This document shows positions 49,889 to 58,897 of a DNA stretch of 64,000 nucleotides, piece after piece. The stretch is from Patescibacteria group bacterium. GTDB lineage: Bacteria > Patescibacteriota > Patescibacteriia > Patescibacteriales > Patescibacteriaceae. Position 1 is the stretch's first letter, and every line of letters begins with the position of its first letter. The notes under the pieces are model-generated. The model worked only from the letters and a program-made list of their open reading frames with translations. It did no database searches and was not told the origin of the DNA. Both the position numbers and the translations under genes were made by a program. The DNA is taken from positions 672,506-736,505 of the forward strand of contig CP129471.1 in assembly GCA_030583705.1 (NCBI GenBank), in the 5' to 3' direction.

Positions 49889-52105
49889 CTAAAAATCAAT
49901 AGGGAACGATCTAGGTAAAGGTTTATCCCAAAGATTATTTTGCTCAAAAGGTAACTCAATAACCGAAGATAAAGATAAGTCAAGCAAATTAACCGATCTT
50001 AAGAAAGAAGCGGATAAAGAATAAGCATAATTTCCAATATACAACGCTCGTCTGGCAGTGTCGTCTTGAAAATTATTTTCTTCAAAACGCGAAGACAAAA
50101 GATTATGTTCTATCCTGCCCCTTTCTCTTAAACCGCTTTCACTTATCTCATAAACTATTATACCTTGGAAAATTTGTTCATAACTGCCGCCTTCATTGGT
50201 TAAAGAAACTGGCAAGAATAACAAATCTCTTTCAGCTGATAAAAGAAAAGCTTTATGATCGTAAATAACCGGAGATTCACTACCCGGTCCTCCCAGGACC
50301 ATATTAAAGACTTCTTGCGGACTGCTCATATCGGCAATATTAAACAAAGAAAGTTTAAGCCCTTTAACCACTGGATTGTTTCCTTCTCCAACTTCCACCT
50401 CTCGCCCCACCCCTATTAAAATATTTTCTTTATAGGGATGAAGGTAACTGGAAAAACCAGGAATTTTTAACTCACCGGTTACTTTGGGATTATAAGGATC
50501 GGACAAATCAAGCACAAATAAAGGATCTATTTGTTCAAAAGTTACCACATAACCTTTTTCTCCCATAAAACGTACGGAATAAATTTGCTCACCCGGAGCT
50601 AAATTTTCCACCAAACCAACTGTTACTAAATCCTCATTCATAATATATACCTGGTTAGAGGAAAGATTGGTAACCGAATCTGGAGGTTCAGAAGAAACAA
50701 CTGTATCAAAACCAAAACCACCCAAGCCAGAGCTAAAAGGATGTTCAGGCGAAAGAGTGGTAGCTAAACGTAAAAAACTGGCAAACTCATCAACCGAAAA
50801 TTGATTCAAAAGCCGCCCTGGTACAAAACCTGAAGCAGTGTATGAAAGTTCATCACCGTTAATTTCTATTTTATGAACAGAAGTTTTTTCACTAATAATA
50901 CCCTCTTGGTCTTTCTTGTTTTTAAAATAATTTTCCGCTAAAGATCTTAATTCAATCTGTTTATCCGTAGACTGAAGCCTGAAATACTTATCTATTACTT
51001 CACCTATCTTATAACTCTTTTCCTGATCTGATAAAACAACTTGTTCAACCTCTTCAATAGCCAAAATAGCTGTTTGCTCTTTTTCTCCAAGAAGATCAAA
51101 CAAAGCTTCCTTGAGCCAGAAACCGCGTAATGAGTAATAATCAAAATACTCGGTATTAGTTAAATAAAGAGCTTTCTCGGAAACATAAGTCACATGACCG
51201 GAAGGCATAAAGTAAACTTGGGAATTAAATGGAGTGGATAAATTATCAAGGTTAAGAACAGAAACAGTGGTGGCTTCATAGCCAGACGAAGAGGGCAAGT
51301 AATAAACACCGGGAAAAAGATAATCTTCGGTTGTTTGGTTAGAGGAAATAATTTCTCCGTCTCTTTTAATGGCCGGCAAAACTTTTTCTTCACTTGGGTA
51401 AAATCCGTAAGATACGGTTATGAAATAAAGATGGTTATCAATCAAGCGCGAAGAAAAATAGTTGCCTTCAAAATCAAAACGTTTTTCTAAAGAAGGTGCT
51501 TGACGATCAGCTATTGAATAAACTTCCACAAAAGCTTGCCCAAACCAAGGCATAATCATTCTATCCGAAAAAACGTTAGATTGATCATAAGCCGAGCCGT
51601 AAACTACTAACTTATCATTATGGATATATATTTCAGTAGGAGAATCTTTAAGGTCAGTTTGTGAAACCATGGTAGCCGGCAAATCTTCTTTTTCAGCTGA
51701 AACTATAACCAAAGAACGGCCTGTTACCAAATAAAGATAATCCCCATCAGTTTTAACAATATCCGCCTCATCTACACCCTTAACTTGTACATTGGTTGTT
51801 GAATAAGATTGGTCTAATGAAGAAGCGAAGTTTTCCGCCGAACCCAAACCTTCTGGTATGGCTCTAGCTGATGAACCTATAGTTGGTACCATACCGTCTT
51901 CCTTTAAACCCACCTGAGAGGAGATGGTGTTAATAATTTCCTGGGCATCAGCCAAACGTCTAAGTTCACCTGTTGGAGTAAAAGTATTATTAGGAGAAGA
52001 GGGCCAAATATCATCTACTCCTTGTTTGTAAAAAACTGTCAGCCAAACCGAGGCCAAAACCACTAAGATAAGAACGGATAAAACCGCTATAATGTTTTTA
52101 TTCAT
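49889..52105 (-). CDS. Secreted beta-propeller domain protein
   Basis: A 738-residue protein with an N-terminal membrane anchor or signal (about residues 5-26). A beta-propeller domain (PF09826 type) follows, with the diagnostic VKGVDEADIVKTDGDYLYLVTG, split as VKGVDEADIVKT and GDYLYLVTG. Also visible are VYVSEKALYLTN-like blades and YSVRFMGEKGYVVTFEQIDPLFVLDLS. Members are extracellular proteins of unknown biochemical role in archaea and bacteria. It is one of the largest proteins here and probably surface exposed. Confidence 0.83.
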   Translation of the reverse strand: MNKNIIAVLSVLILVVLASVWLTVFYKQGVDDIWPSSPNNTFTPTGELRRLADAQEIINTISSQVGLKEDGMVPTIGSSARAIPEGLGSAENFASSLDQSYSTTNVQVKGVDEADIVKTDGDYLYLVTGRSLVIVSAEKEDLPATMVSQTDLKDSPTEIYIHNDKLVVYGSAYDQSNVFSDRMIMPWFGQAFVEVYSIADRQAPSLEKRFDFEGNYFSSRLIDNHLYFITVSYGFYPSEEKVLPAIKRDGEIISSNQTTEDYLFPGVYYLPSSSGYEATTVSVLNLDNLSTPFNSQVYFMPSGHVTYVSEKALYLTNTEYFDYYSLRGFWLKEALFDLLGEKEQTAILAIEEVEQVVLSDQEKSYKIGEVIDKYFRLQSTDKQIELRSLAENYFKNKKDQEGIISEKTSVHKIEINGDELSYTASGFVPGRLLNQFSVDEFASFLRLATTLSPEHPFSSGLGGFGFDTVVSSEPPDSVTNLSSNQVYIMNEDLVTVGLVENLAPGEQIYSVRFMGEKGYVVTFEQIDPLFVLDLSDPYNPKVTGELKIPGFSSYLHPYKENILIGVGREVEVGEGNNPVVKGLKLSLFNIADMSSPQEVFNMVLGGPGSESPVIYDHKAFLLSAERDLLFLPVSLTNEGGSYEQIFQGIIVYEISESGLRERGRIEHNLLSSRFEENNFQDDTARRALYIGNYAYSLSASFLRSVNLLDLSLSSVIELPFEQNNLWDKPLPRSFPIDF

Positions 52106-52110
52106 ATTTT

Positions 52111-52437
52111 TTAATTAATAAAAGCTTCGCCGGTAATAGGCAACCAATCTTGATTATCTTCATCAAAACGCCAAGCTTCCAGCGAATAACTGAAGTCGTC
52201 TTGACTATATACTTTTTCAATCTTTACATCAGAACCTATACGGTTGGAATATTTTGTCTTGGTTTCCAATAGAATCGGACGAGCTATAAACTCCAGCATC
52301 ACTTTACCGGCCGGAGAAATAAAAACTACGGTTTCAACCGTAGAGCCGCTCTCGGGATCACGAGAGTTTTCTTCTGAAAGAATTTCAAAATTATCTTTAA
52401 TTTGTCCTAAGACATTTTGCCAACGATCCGGAGTCAT
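52111..52437 (-). CDS. Unknown 108-residue protein
   Basis: A soluble protein with no signal peptide. The strand pattern (ETVVFISPAGKVMLEFIARPILLETKTKYSNRIG) and the C-terminal EAWRFDEDNQDWLPI give an alpha/beta impression, but no family is recognised. It lies between pilT and the beta-propeller gene with 5 and 16 base gaps, so it is probably cotranscribed with one or both. Confidence 0.65.
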   Translation of the reverse strand: MTPDRWQNVLGQIKDNFEILSEENSRDPESGSTVETVVFISPAGKVMLEFIARPILLETKTKYSNRIGSDVKIEKVYSQDDFSYSLEAWRFDEDNQDWLPITGEAFIN

Positions 52438-52453
52438 ATAATATCTTTAATAA

Positions 52454-53500
52454 TTAAAAATAAGCGGCCTTGGTATCAGTATCTCTTTTGCGACTTTCAC
52501 CAACCGCTTCGTCAATAATTCCTTCACTTACCAACCTCTCTATTGATTTATTCATTGAAACCATACCTTCCTTGGCGTTAGTCTGAATAACCGACATAAT
52601 TTGGCTAACCTGATTACGCCTAATTAAATTGGACACCGCTTGGTTATTAATTAAAATCTCATGGGCAGCTACCAAGCCACCACGCTTACGAGGCAAAAGC
52701 TGTTGGGCGATAATAGCTCGCAAAGAAGAAGCTAACTGATTAAGCACTTGTTGGTGCTGATAAGGAGGAAAAGAGTCAACAATTCTAAAAATAGTGTCTG
52801 CGGCAGTAACCGTATGCAAGGTAGAGAAAACCAAGTGACCGGTTTCGGCAGCCGTTAGAGCCGCTTCTATGGTTTCAGGATCACGCATTTCTCCTACCAT
52901 AATAATATTGGGATCTTGTCTAAGAGAGTACTTTAGAGCAGCAGCAAAACTATGAGTATCCGCTCCTAGCTCACGTTGTTCAATAATAGAGCGGTCGTTT
53001 TCAAAAATATATTCAATTGGGTCCTCAATGGTAATAATATGAGAGTCTCTTTCTTTATTAATAACATTAATCATGGCTGCTAAAGTTGTTGACTTTCCAG
53101 AACCAGATGGACCGGTAACCAAAATCAAACCATCTCGCATTTTGGTTAAATCATACATAACATCCGCAAAACCGAGCTGTCCGGGATTAGGAGAAAGCGA
53201 GGAAATCATACGAGCGGATACTCCAATTAAACTTCGCTGAAAATGTAAGTTAATACGAAAACGTTTCCCGAAAAATTCATAAGAAAAATCAAACTCTTTA
53301 CTTTGAATAAAACTACTCCAAAGATCAGGAACAATTAATTGACTCACTTCTTTCATTAAAAAATCATTCTCAAGTAAACCAAACTCACTGAGTTTTTCCA
53401 AATGCCCATTAACTCTAATAGCCGCATAAGCCCCAGCCACCAAATGTAAATCTGAGGCCTGACGGTCTATGGCGATCTTAAAATAATCTCTTAACATCAT
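52454..53500 (-). CDS. pilT: Type IV pilus retraction ATPase PilT
   Basis: The start is placed at the ATG at 53500 (MMLRDYFKIA, 348 residues), with AAAGG just upstream; an ATG at 53518 is also possible. N-terminal QASDLHL matches the PilT PAS-like domain. Walker A is GPSGSGKSTT, the Asp box is IEDPIEYIF, Walker B is IIMVGEMRDPET, and the His box is HLVFSTLHT. It drives pilus retraction by ATP hydrolysis. It is the only pilus motor gene in the window; the pilins are elsewhere in it. Confidence 0.92.
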   Translation of the reverse strand: MMLRDYFKIAIDRQASDLHLVAGAYAAIRVNGHLEKLSEFGLLENDFLMKEVSQLIVPDLWSSFIQSKEFDFSYEFFGKRFRINLHFQRSLIGVSARMISSLSPNPGQLGFADVMYDLTKMRDGLILVTGPSGSGKSTTLAAMINVINKERDSHIITIEDPIEYIFENDRSIIEQRELGADTHSFAAALKYSLRQDPNIIMVGEMRDPETIEAALTAAETGHLVFSTLHTVTAADTIFRIVDSFPPYQHQQVLNQLASSLRAIIAQQLLPRKRGGLVAAHEILINNQAVSNLIRRNQVSQIMSVIQTNAKEGMVSMNKSIERLVSEGIIDEAVGESRKRDTDTKAAYF

Positions 53501-53526
53501 ACCTTTATAATATATCATAAATAAAA

Positions 53527-53561
53527 AAATTTGTCAGTTCCCTAGAGAAACTAACAAATTT
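53527..53561 (-). terminator. Intrinsic terminator of the trxB transcript
   Basis: 14- to 15-base arms with two irregular positions (53527-53540 and 53547-53561) and a 6-base loop, followed on the minus strand by seven T. It separates trxB from pilT. Confidence 0.75.
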
Positions 53562-53660
53562 AATCTAAAGCAAGTGATAAAAACAAAAAATCTCAAAGAT
53601 TTAACGATTTAACCCGTACTAAATAAGGCTAACCCCACTTAATACTAACCCATGATTAAA

Positions 53661-54578
53661 CTAACCCACACTTAGATTCTTATAAATAGTATCAGCAGCA
53701 ATTGCTCCCTCGGAACAAGCCGTAACGATTTGGTGAAAGTCATTAGAATAATCAGTAGAATCACCGGCTGCGTAAACTCCGACTAAATTAGTGGACATAT
53801 CTGGCTTAACTTTAATATAACCCAAGTCATTAACTTCTCCACCCATAGATTTAAAAAGTTCGGTTTGTGGCATCAGCCCGATTTCCACAAACATACCATC
53901 CACAGCTAATTCATCCGATTCTTTATATGGGTTATCAAGTTTAAGGGCAGTTAAGCGGTCTTGCCCTAAAAGATCAATAACGTTGGTGCTATAAAGCATT
54001 GTTACATTAGCTTTTTTAATAAGCTCGTCACGCCACAAAGGCTCACCCTTAAGTTCTGGACCCCGACAAATAACATAAACAGACGAAGCTACATCAGATA
54101 AGTACATAGCCGCCGAGATTACCGAATTACCTCCTCCAACCATCGCTACTATTTTATCTTTAAAAAAGGGTCCATCGCAAGTAGCACAATAGGCTACACC
54201 TTTACCAAGTAATTCTTCTTCGCGAGCTAAGCCTAATTTTCTGTGTTTGGTTCCCACGGTAAATAAAACAGTTTTAGAGGTAATGGTTTTACCACTCCTT
54301 AAAACTACGGAAAAACCGCCATCAGTCTTTTCAACCGTGTTAACTAAGTCTAGAAGAACCTCTCCACCAGAAGCAACAACATGATCGGACATTTTTTTAG
54401 TTAATTCAAAACCGGAAATACCTGGTTCACCAGGCCAGTTATAAATCTTATGGGCTTCAGTGGTTAATCCACCAATTAAATCACCAACCACAACGCTCTT
54501 AAGCTGATAACGAGAGGCGTAAATACCGGCCGTTAAACCAGCCGCTCCAGCTCCAATAATAATTAAATCGTAATCCAT
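53661..54578 (-). CDS. trxB: Thioredoxin reductase
   Basis: The start is set at the ATG at 54578 (MDYDLIIIGAGAAGLTAG, 305 residues), because this puts the FAD-binding GxGxxG at the N-terminus. The longer frame adds an unrelated 15 residues and overlaps the previous gene. Redox motif CATCDG (AYCATCDGPFF), NAD(P) site MVGGGNSVISAAMYL, and C-terminal GVYAAGDSTDY. It reduces thioredoxin with NADPH. The length and motifs are normal. Confidence 0.93.
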   Translation of the reverse strand: MDYDLIIIGAGAAGLTAGIYASRYQLKSVVVGDLIGGLTTEAHKIYNWPGEPGISGFELTKKMSDHVVASGGEVLLDLVNTVEKTDGGFSVVLRSGKTITSKTVLFTVGTKHRKLGLAREEELLGKGVAYCATCDGPFFKDKIVAMVGGGNSVISAAMYLSDVASSVYVICRGPELKGEPLWRDELIKKANVTMLYSTNVIDLLGQDRLTALKLDNPYKESDELAVDGMFVEIGLMPQTELFKSMGGEVNDLGYIKVKPDMSTNLVGVYAAGDSTDYSNDFHQIVTACSEGAIAADTIYKNLSVG

Positions 54579-54610
54579 ATGATAATAATGTTTATTTAAT
54601 AAATATTTAA

Positions 54611-55213
54611 CTACTCTTTCCAATCTCCTTTAGTAAAACGGTTAACACCTTTAATGTGCCAATCTGCGGGGGAAGACTCTACTATCTTATCCCAAAACTT
54701 TTTCGCACAATCCGTATAAAGATGATTTTCTCTAACCGCTCTTCGGCTTTCCTCCATTCCTTCAACCAAGGCTGGGTTGGCTCGCATAGCTGTTTCTTTA
54801 AGTTCAAGTTCAACGTCCAAGGTATCTGCATCTTTAACAATCTTAGCTTCAAGACTTTCCCTTTTTTCATAATCAGCAAAAAGTTCAAGTAGCTCGCCTT
54901 CAAGCAAAAGATCTTTGGCCATATCAGAAAAAGCTTTTTCTTCATCTCTTTTAACATAAAGACGAGAAACATAATGAGTGTCCCCAGTACGGGTTTCCGC
55001 AATGTCATGCATTAAAGATAACTTTAAAACTTTTTCAAGATTAACCTCCAAGCCCTCTTCTTCCTTAACGGTTTTAGATAATAACAAAGCGATCCAGGCC
55101 ACCCTAAAACTATGCTCGGCTACGTTAGCCATCTCAGGAATCATAAACTGGCGCCAAGTACGATCAACAAAACGCAAAGTGCCAAGTTCAAAGAGAAAAT
55201 TTATTTCTTTCAT
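54611..55213 (-). CDS. HD-domain 5'-deoxynucleotidase-like protein (HDDC2/YfbR type)
   Basis: The start is placed at the ATG at 55213 (MKEINFLFELG, 200 residues), since the longer frame runs into the tRNA-Glu gene. HD motifs: ANVAEHSFRVAWIALLL, LSLMHDIAETRTGD, and a distal Asp in KIVKDADTLDVELELKE. This arrangement matches HDDC2/YfbR proteins that hydrolyse deoxynucleoside 5'-monophosphates. It starts directly after the tRNA gene in the minus direction and precedes trxB by 32 bases. Confidence 0.85.
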   Translation of the reverse strand: MKEINFLFELGTLRFVDRTWRQFMIPEMANVAEHSFRVAWIALLLSKTVKEEEGLEVNLEKVLKLSLMHDIAETRTGDTHYVSRLYVKRDEEKAFSDMAKDLLLEGELLELFADYEKRESLEAKIVKDADTLDVELELKETAMRANPALVEGMEESRRAVRENHLYTDCAKKFWDKIVESSPADWHIKGVNRFTKGDWKE

Positions 55214-55218
55214 AAATG

Positions 55219-55290
55219 TAGTCCCTAGGGGAATCGAACCCCTGTTGCCAGGATGAAAACCTGGTGTCCTAACCACTAGACGAAGGGACC
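55219..55290 (-). tRNA. tRNA-Glu (anticodon TTC)
   Basis: Minus strand: acceptor GGTCCCT pairs with AGGGACT (one G-T). The anticodon stem CCAGG/CCTGG encloses TTTTCAT, anticodon TTC. The T-arm is AGGGG-TTCGATT-CCCCT. The discriminator is A and CCA is not encoded. A strong promoter lies 38 bases upstream. Confidence 0.93.
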
Positions 55291-55327
55291 AAAAAGGCGC
55301 TCCTTAGCACCATTAATTACTTTTGTA

Positions 55328-55356
55328 AGTATAAAAAGGTTATTAAGATATGTCAA
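55328..55356 (-). promoter_or_regulatory. Promoter of tRNA-Glu
   Basis: Minus strand consensus TTGACA (55351-55356), a 17-base spacer and TATACT (55328-55333), 38 bases before the mature tRNA. Confidence 0.7.
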
Positions 55357-55547
55357 GAGACTATGGTAATGTGTACACACATATTGAACTTTCTACTATG
55401 TAAAACATGTAAATACATACTAGAAGATAATCATAAATAGATTATAGCCATAAAAACCATAAAACAAAAAATAAATCTATTATCTATAATGTATCCCTGC
55501 CAAAAACTTAATAAGACACAAAAGAACAAAAAATACTACTACTTCCC

Positions 55548-55576
55548 TTGACAGTACCCCTAATTTAACTTAAATT
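55548..55576 (+). promoter_or_regulatory. Possible promoter of the DHH-like gene
   Basis: TTGACA (55548-55553), a 17-base spacer and TAAATT (55571-55576). A better -10 (TATAAT at 55576-55581) is 22 bases away, which is too far for a standard promoter. Confidence 0.4.
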
Positions 55577-55756
55577 ATAATATCGTGCCTCTTTAAAAGA
55601 TTTAATGAGATTAATAGTTTTAATTAACTTTATCGTACCCATCCTTTAACTCTAATTATACTTTTAAACTTTTTAAATTAATAATATAAAAATTTCTTAA
55701 AATTCTTCTGAGGAAAAAGAAACGGTCGCTTTGGCGGCTTTTCTTTAATAAGGCGT

Positions 55757-56896
55757 ATGCTCAGTCTTGAACAACAAATTTTTGAACAAATCAACAAAGC
55801 CAACCGCATTCTTGTCACCTTCAACCGTGGCTGGAGAGGTGATGCCGTGGCCTCGGCTCTGGCTCTTAAGCTTTGGCTTGAACAACTTGATAAACAAGTT
55901 GAGATTGTAGCCGAAAAAAAACCAGATAGTTCTATCTATAGTTTCCTACCGGGCTTTGCTCTAATTAAAAACTCTTTAGATAACCTGAGAAGATTTATTA
56001 TTTCTTTGGACATTAGTCAAACAGCGGTAGAGCAAATTGAATATCATGTTGAAAATAATCATCTTGATTTTCTTATCTCTCCCAAAAATGGTTTTTTTAC
56101 CCATGAAGATATTTCTTCACGAGCCGGTGGCTTTCGCTATGACCTAATCATTACCCTAAGCGCCCCAGACCTTGAGTCTTTGGGTTCAATCTATGATAGT
56201 GATACAGAATTCTTTTTTGAAGTCCCAATTATTAACATAGATCATCAGGCGGCTAACGATAACTTCGGACAAATTAATCTGGTTAATGTTAAAGCCGTCT
56301 CTTCTTCAGAAATACTTTACGGACTGTTTAAGCAACACAAGACAACAGTCTTTAACGATGACCTAGCCACCTGCCTTTTAGCCGGTCTAATTTCGGAAAC
56401 CAGAAGTTTTAAAACCGCCAATGTTACACCACAGGCTATGCAAACAGCCGCTGAGTTAGTTGGACATGAAGCTAGAAGAGAAGAGATTATCAACGCCCTG
56501 TATCGTTCACGCAGAATGCATGTACTTAAACTTTGGGGAAGGGTTTTATCTAAACTGGAAGGCTCTAAAGATCATCGCCTGGTTTGGTCAAGTGTTAAAG
56601 CCGAAGACTTCTTAGAAACCCAAACAGATCCCAAGCACCTAACTGATGTTATAGACGAACTAATCGTCAGTATGCCGCAGACTCAACTAATCTGTCTTTG
56701 CTATGAACACCCGGCTGGTACAACCAGAGCTCTGGTCCATGCGGTTAAAAACTTGGATGTTTTAGACTTAGTTAAACCCTATCCATCTGAAGGCACCAAA
56801 CAAAACGCTCTAGTCTTTTTCTCTGGCCCACTTAAGCAAGCCAAAGAAGACCTAATAAAACTACTTGAAGAAAAACTGAATAAAATAAACCTTTAA
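55757..56896 (+). CDS. DHH-superfamily phosphoesterase homologue with degraded metal sites
   Basis: A 379-residue protein with the layout of NrnA/GdpP-type DHH proteins. Motif I is FNRGWRGDAVAS (active enzymes: H-x-PDGDAxGS), motif II IITLSAPDLESLG (normally with Asp at the start), motif III INIDHQAANDNFG (D162-H163-Q164 in place of DHH), and motif IV GLISETRSFKTAN (normally DTGSF). The DHHA1 GGGH motif is not seen. Most metal ligands are lost, so binding without hydrolysis is plausible. It lies between two tRNA genes. Confidence 0.75.
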   Translation: MLSLEQQIFEQINKANRILVTFNRGWRGDAVASALALKLWLEQLDKQVEIVAEKKPDSSIYSFLPGFALIKNSLDNLRRFIISLDISQTAVEQIEYHVENNHLDFLISPKNGFFTHEDISSRAGGFRYDLIITLSAPDLESLGSIYDSDTEFFFEVPIINIDHQAANDNFGQINLVNVKAVSSSEILYGLFKQHKTTVFNDDLATCLLAGLISETRSFKTANVTPQAMQTAAELVGHEARREEIINALYRSRRMHVLKLWGRVLSKLEGSKDHRLVWSSVKAEDFLETQTDPKHLTDVIDELIVSMPQTQLICLCYEHPAGTTRALVHAVKNLDVLDLVKPYPSEGTKQNALVFFSGPLKQAKEDLIKLLEEKLNKINL

Positions 56897-56956
56897 TCAT
56901 TTAATTATTAAAGGTGATCCATATAATAAAGAAAATAAAATAAGGAACAAAAAACC

Positions 56957-56985
56957 TTGAAATAAAGTTAGCAATATGCTAACAT
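56957..56985 (+). promoter_or_regulatory. Promoter of tRNA-Val
   Basis: TTGAAA (56957-56962), a 17-base spacer and TAACAT (56980-56985), 55 bases before the tRNA. A perfect 6-bp inverted repeat (gttagc/gctaac) covers the spacer and -10. Confidence 0.5.
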
Positions 56986-57039
56986 CAAGACAGTTTAAAA
57001 TGATTAAAAATAACTAAATAAAAATACTCAAACAAATAA

Positions 57040-57113
57040 GACCGCTTAGCTCAGTTGGTTAGAGCGCCACGTTGACATCGTGGAGGTCAGTGGTTCGAGT
57101 CCACTAGTGGTCA
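57040..57113 (+). tRNA. tRNA-Val (anticodon GAC)
   Basis: Acceptor GACCGCT pairs with AGTGGTC (one G-T). Anticodon stem CCACG/CGTGG with loop TTGACAT, anticodon GAC. D-arm TAGCTCAGTTGGTTAGAGC and T-loop TTCGAGT are standard. The discriminator is A and the following CCG is not CCA. Confidence 0.94.
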
Positions 57114-57152
57114 CCGTGATAATTAAAAATATAACAAGACAAAAAATAGCTT

Positions 57153-57683
57153 ATGAATTTTATTAAAAAACATATCAAAATAATAATAATTGTACTATTA
57201 ATAATGGTATCAATTATTTTGTTTTTAAAAATAAAAAATTTAGAGCATCAAATACTTAACATAAAAGCCATACCAAGTGTTGAGCTAGTAAATTATCTAT
57301 CTATAGGAGATAATGATATTATCTCGGGTAGCGTTGTTGGCTTTGTTAAATTTAACAACACGAATGATCAGCCAATAAATTTGCAACAATATATAAAGAT
57401 AACAGCATTAGATGAATTTGACTCAAATGGAAATCAGATATTTCTATATCAAGATATCATAAAAATGGACGTTCTTGCTCCTCGTTACCTTGAACCAATT
57501 TATTTAAAAACTGTAGACAAAGGGAGCAATAGAATAACAATGAGTGATGACGCTGGTAATTTATTTTTTATAAATAAGTATAATCGTGAGGTTGGAATGT
57601 TTGATGCGACATCTGATAATACTATATTAATAACGGATAATTCTGATTTTCGTAGATTTATTTTTAATTTTTATAGTAATTAA
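57153..57683 (+). CDS. Membrane-anchored extracytoplasmic protein, unknown
   Basis: A 176-residue protein with an N-terminal transmembrane segment (about residues 8-26) after a basic MNFIKKHIK. The remainder is a strand-rich outer domain (SGSVVGFVKFNNTNDQPINL, APRYLEPIYLKTVDKGSNRI). No family is recognised. It lies between tRNA-Val and tRNA-Ile and is very AT-rich, unlike its neighbours, so it may be an insertion between tRNA genes. Confidence 0.6.
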   Translation: MNFIKKHIKIIIIVLLIMVSIILFLKIKNLEHQILNIKAIPSVELVNYLSIGDNDIISGSVVGFVKFNNTNDQPINLQQYIKITALDEFDSNGNQIFLYQDIIKMDVLAPRYLEPIYLKTVDKGSNRITMSDDAGNLFFINKYNREVGMFDATSDNTILITDNSDFRRFIFNFYSN

Positions 57684-57775
57684 TATATTCTCGAAAAATA
57701 TAATTTTAAAATAAAATTTATGTCATAAAAAAATCAAAATTTAAATTTTACTTAAATTAGTTCCAAAAAACTTTT

Positions 57776-57849
57776 GCGCCTGTAGCTCAGTTGGTTAGAG
57801 CACCGAGCTTATACCTCGGCGGTCCTTGGTTCGAGTCCAAGCAGGCGTA
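57776..57849 (+). tRNA. tRNA-Ile (anticodon TAT)
   Basis: Acceptor GCGCCTG pairs with CAGGCGT (a terminal G-T). Anticodon stem CCGAG/CTCGG encloses CTTATAC, giving the anticodon TAT at 57810-57812, which reads AUA. The T-arm CTTGG-TTCGAGT-CCAAG is standard. No CCA is encoded. Most bacteria use a lysidine-modified CAU tRNA for AUA instead. Confidence 0.92.
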
Positions 57850-57854
57850 CTTTA

Positions 57855-58775
57855 ATGATCAACAGTCTTTTAATGGAGGAAAAAGATTACCTGATCGCCC
57901 TCTCACAAAGCAATTTGTTCGGACCGCTTACTCTGCTTCGTCTACGGTCTTTTTTTGGTAGCTTCAAAAGAGTTTGGCAAGCACCTTTGGGCCAGTTATC
58001 ACGATCGCCTTGTTTTAAACTTAATCTTAACCTTAAAGAAGAAAAGCTTTTAAAGTTTCAAGCTTTCAGGCAAACAAATAGTCCGGAAAAAATAATCCAA
58101 AGGCTTAATTATTTAAAAATTAAAACCGTTTGTCTTGAAGAAGAAACTTACCCCTATCTTCTTAAACAAACTTATGACACTCCTCCCCTACTATATTATA
58201 AGGGAAGGCTTGATATATTTAAAAAACCCTGTCTAGCCATTGTGGGCTCAAGAAAAACAGATAAATATTCTGAAGAAGCAGCTAAAGAATTAACCCGCGA
58301 AGCCGTTAAGCTTGGCTTTACCATCATTAGCGGACTAGCTCGTGGCATTGATTCTGTCGCTCATTTAGCTTGTTTAAATAATCAAGGCTTAACTGTCGCT
58401 GTTATGGCTACCGGAGCCGAGAAAATCTACCCACCAGAAAATTGGCTTTTAGCCCAAAGAATTATTGAACAAGGTTGTCTAATCTCTGAGTTTCCTCCCG
58501 AAGTTAATACTAAGGCTAATCATTTCCCTCGCCGTAACAGACTAATCGCTGGCCTGTCTTTAGGGGTATTGGTTATTGGTGCTCCAATAAAGTCTGGCGC
58601 TCTAATTACCGCCGAACAAGCTCTTAGAGAAAATCGCGAAATAATGACCATACCAGGCCCTATCTTTAATCCTTTACATGAGGGAAGTAATAATCTTTTA
58701 AAACTAGGAGCCATACCGATTTGCTCTTACTTAGATCTAGGCGAAGCTTTACAAAACTTGACAGTTACCCAATAA
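57855..58775 (+). CDS. dprA: DNA-processing protein DprA
   Basis: A 306-residue protein. An N-terminal SAM-like region is followed by the Rossmann-fold DprA domain: VGSRKTDKYSEEAAKEL, ISGLARGIDSVAHLACL, AVMATGAEKIYPPENW, FPRRNRLIAGLSLGVLVIGAP, SGALITAEQALRENREI and PGPIFNPLHEGSNNLLKLGA. It loads RecA on incoming single-stranded DNA in natural transformation. It starts 6 bases after the tRNA-Ile gene. Combined with pilT and pilins it supports DNA uptake. Confidence 0.94.
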   Translation: MINSLLMEEKDYLIALSQSNLFGPLTLLRLRSFFGSFKRVWQAPLGQLSRSPCFKLNLNLKEEKLLKFQAFRQTNSPEKIIQRLNYLKIKTVCLEEETYPYLLKQTYDTPPLLYYKGRLDIFKKPCLAIVGSRKTDKYSEEAAKELTREAVKLGFTIISGLARGIDSVAHLACLNNQGLTVAVMATGAEKIYPPENWLLAQRIIEQGCLISEFPPEVNTKANHFPRRNRLIAGLSLGVLVIGAPIKSGALITAEQALRENREIMTIPGPIFNPLHEGSNNLLKLGAIPICSYLDLGEALQNLTVTQ

Positions 58776-58897
58776 TAAGTAGACTAAAAATTAAAGAGAG
58801 TCCAAGTACTTATATCAATAAATAATCTGAGTTATTTTGAGATAACCCTATAATAGAAACTTAAGGATAAATTTTTAATTAATAAATAAACAATCTC

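Larger units (their letters stand above)
55291..55756. other. Gene-free interval between tRNA-Glu and the DHH-like gene
   Basis: About 470 AT-rich bases. No convincing gene is seen on either strand. It contains the tRNA-Glu promoter (55328-55356 minus), a tgtgtacaca palindrome near 55372, and a plus-strand promoter-like pair at 55548-55576. That promoter would give the DHH-like gene a leader of roughly 170 bases. Confidence 0.6.

Noticed and set aside
55548-55581. TTGACA with TATAAT as a standard promoter
   Set aside because: The spacer would be 22 bases. Only the weaker TAAATT is at the right distance, so it is kept at low confidence.
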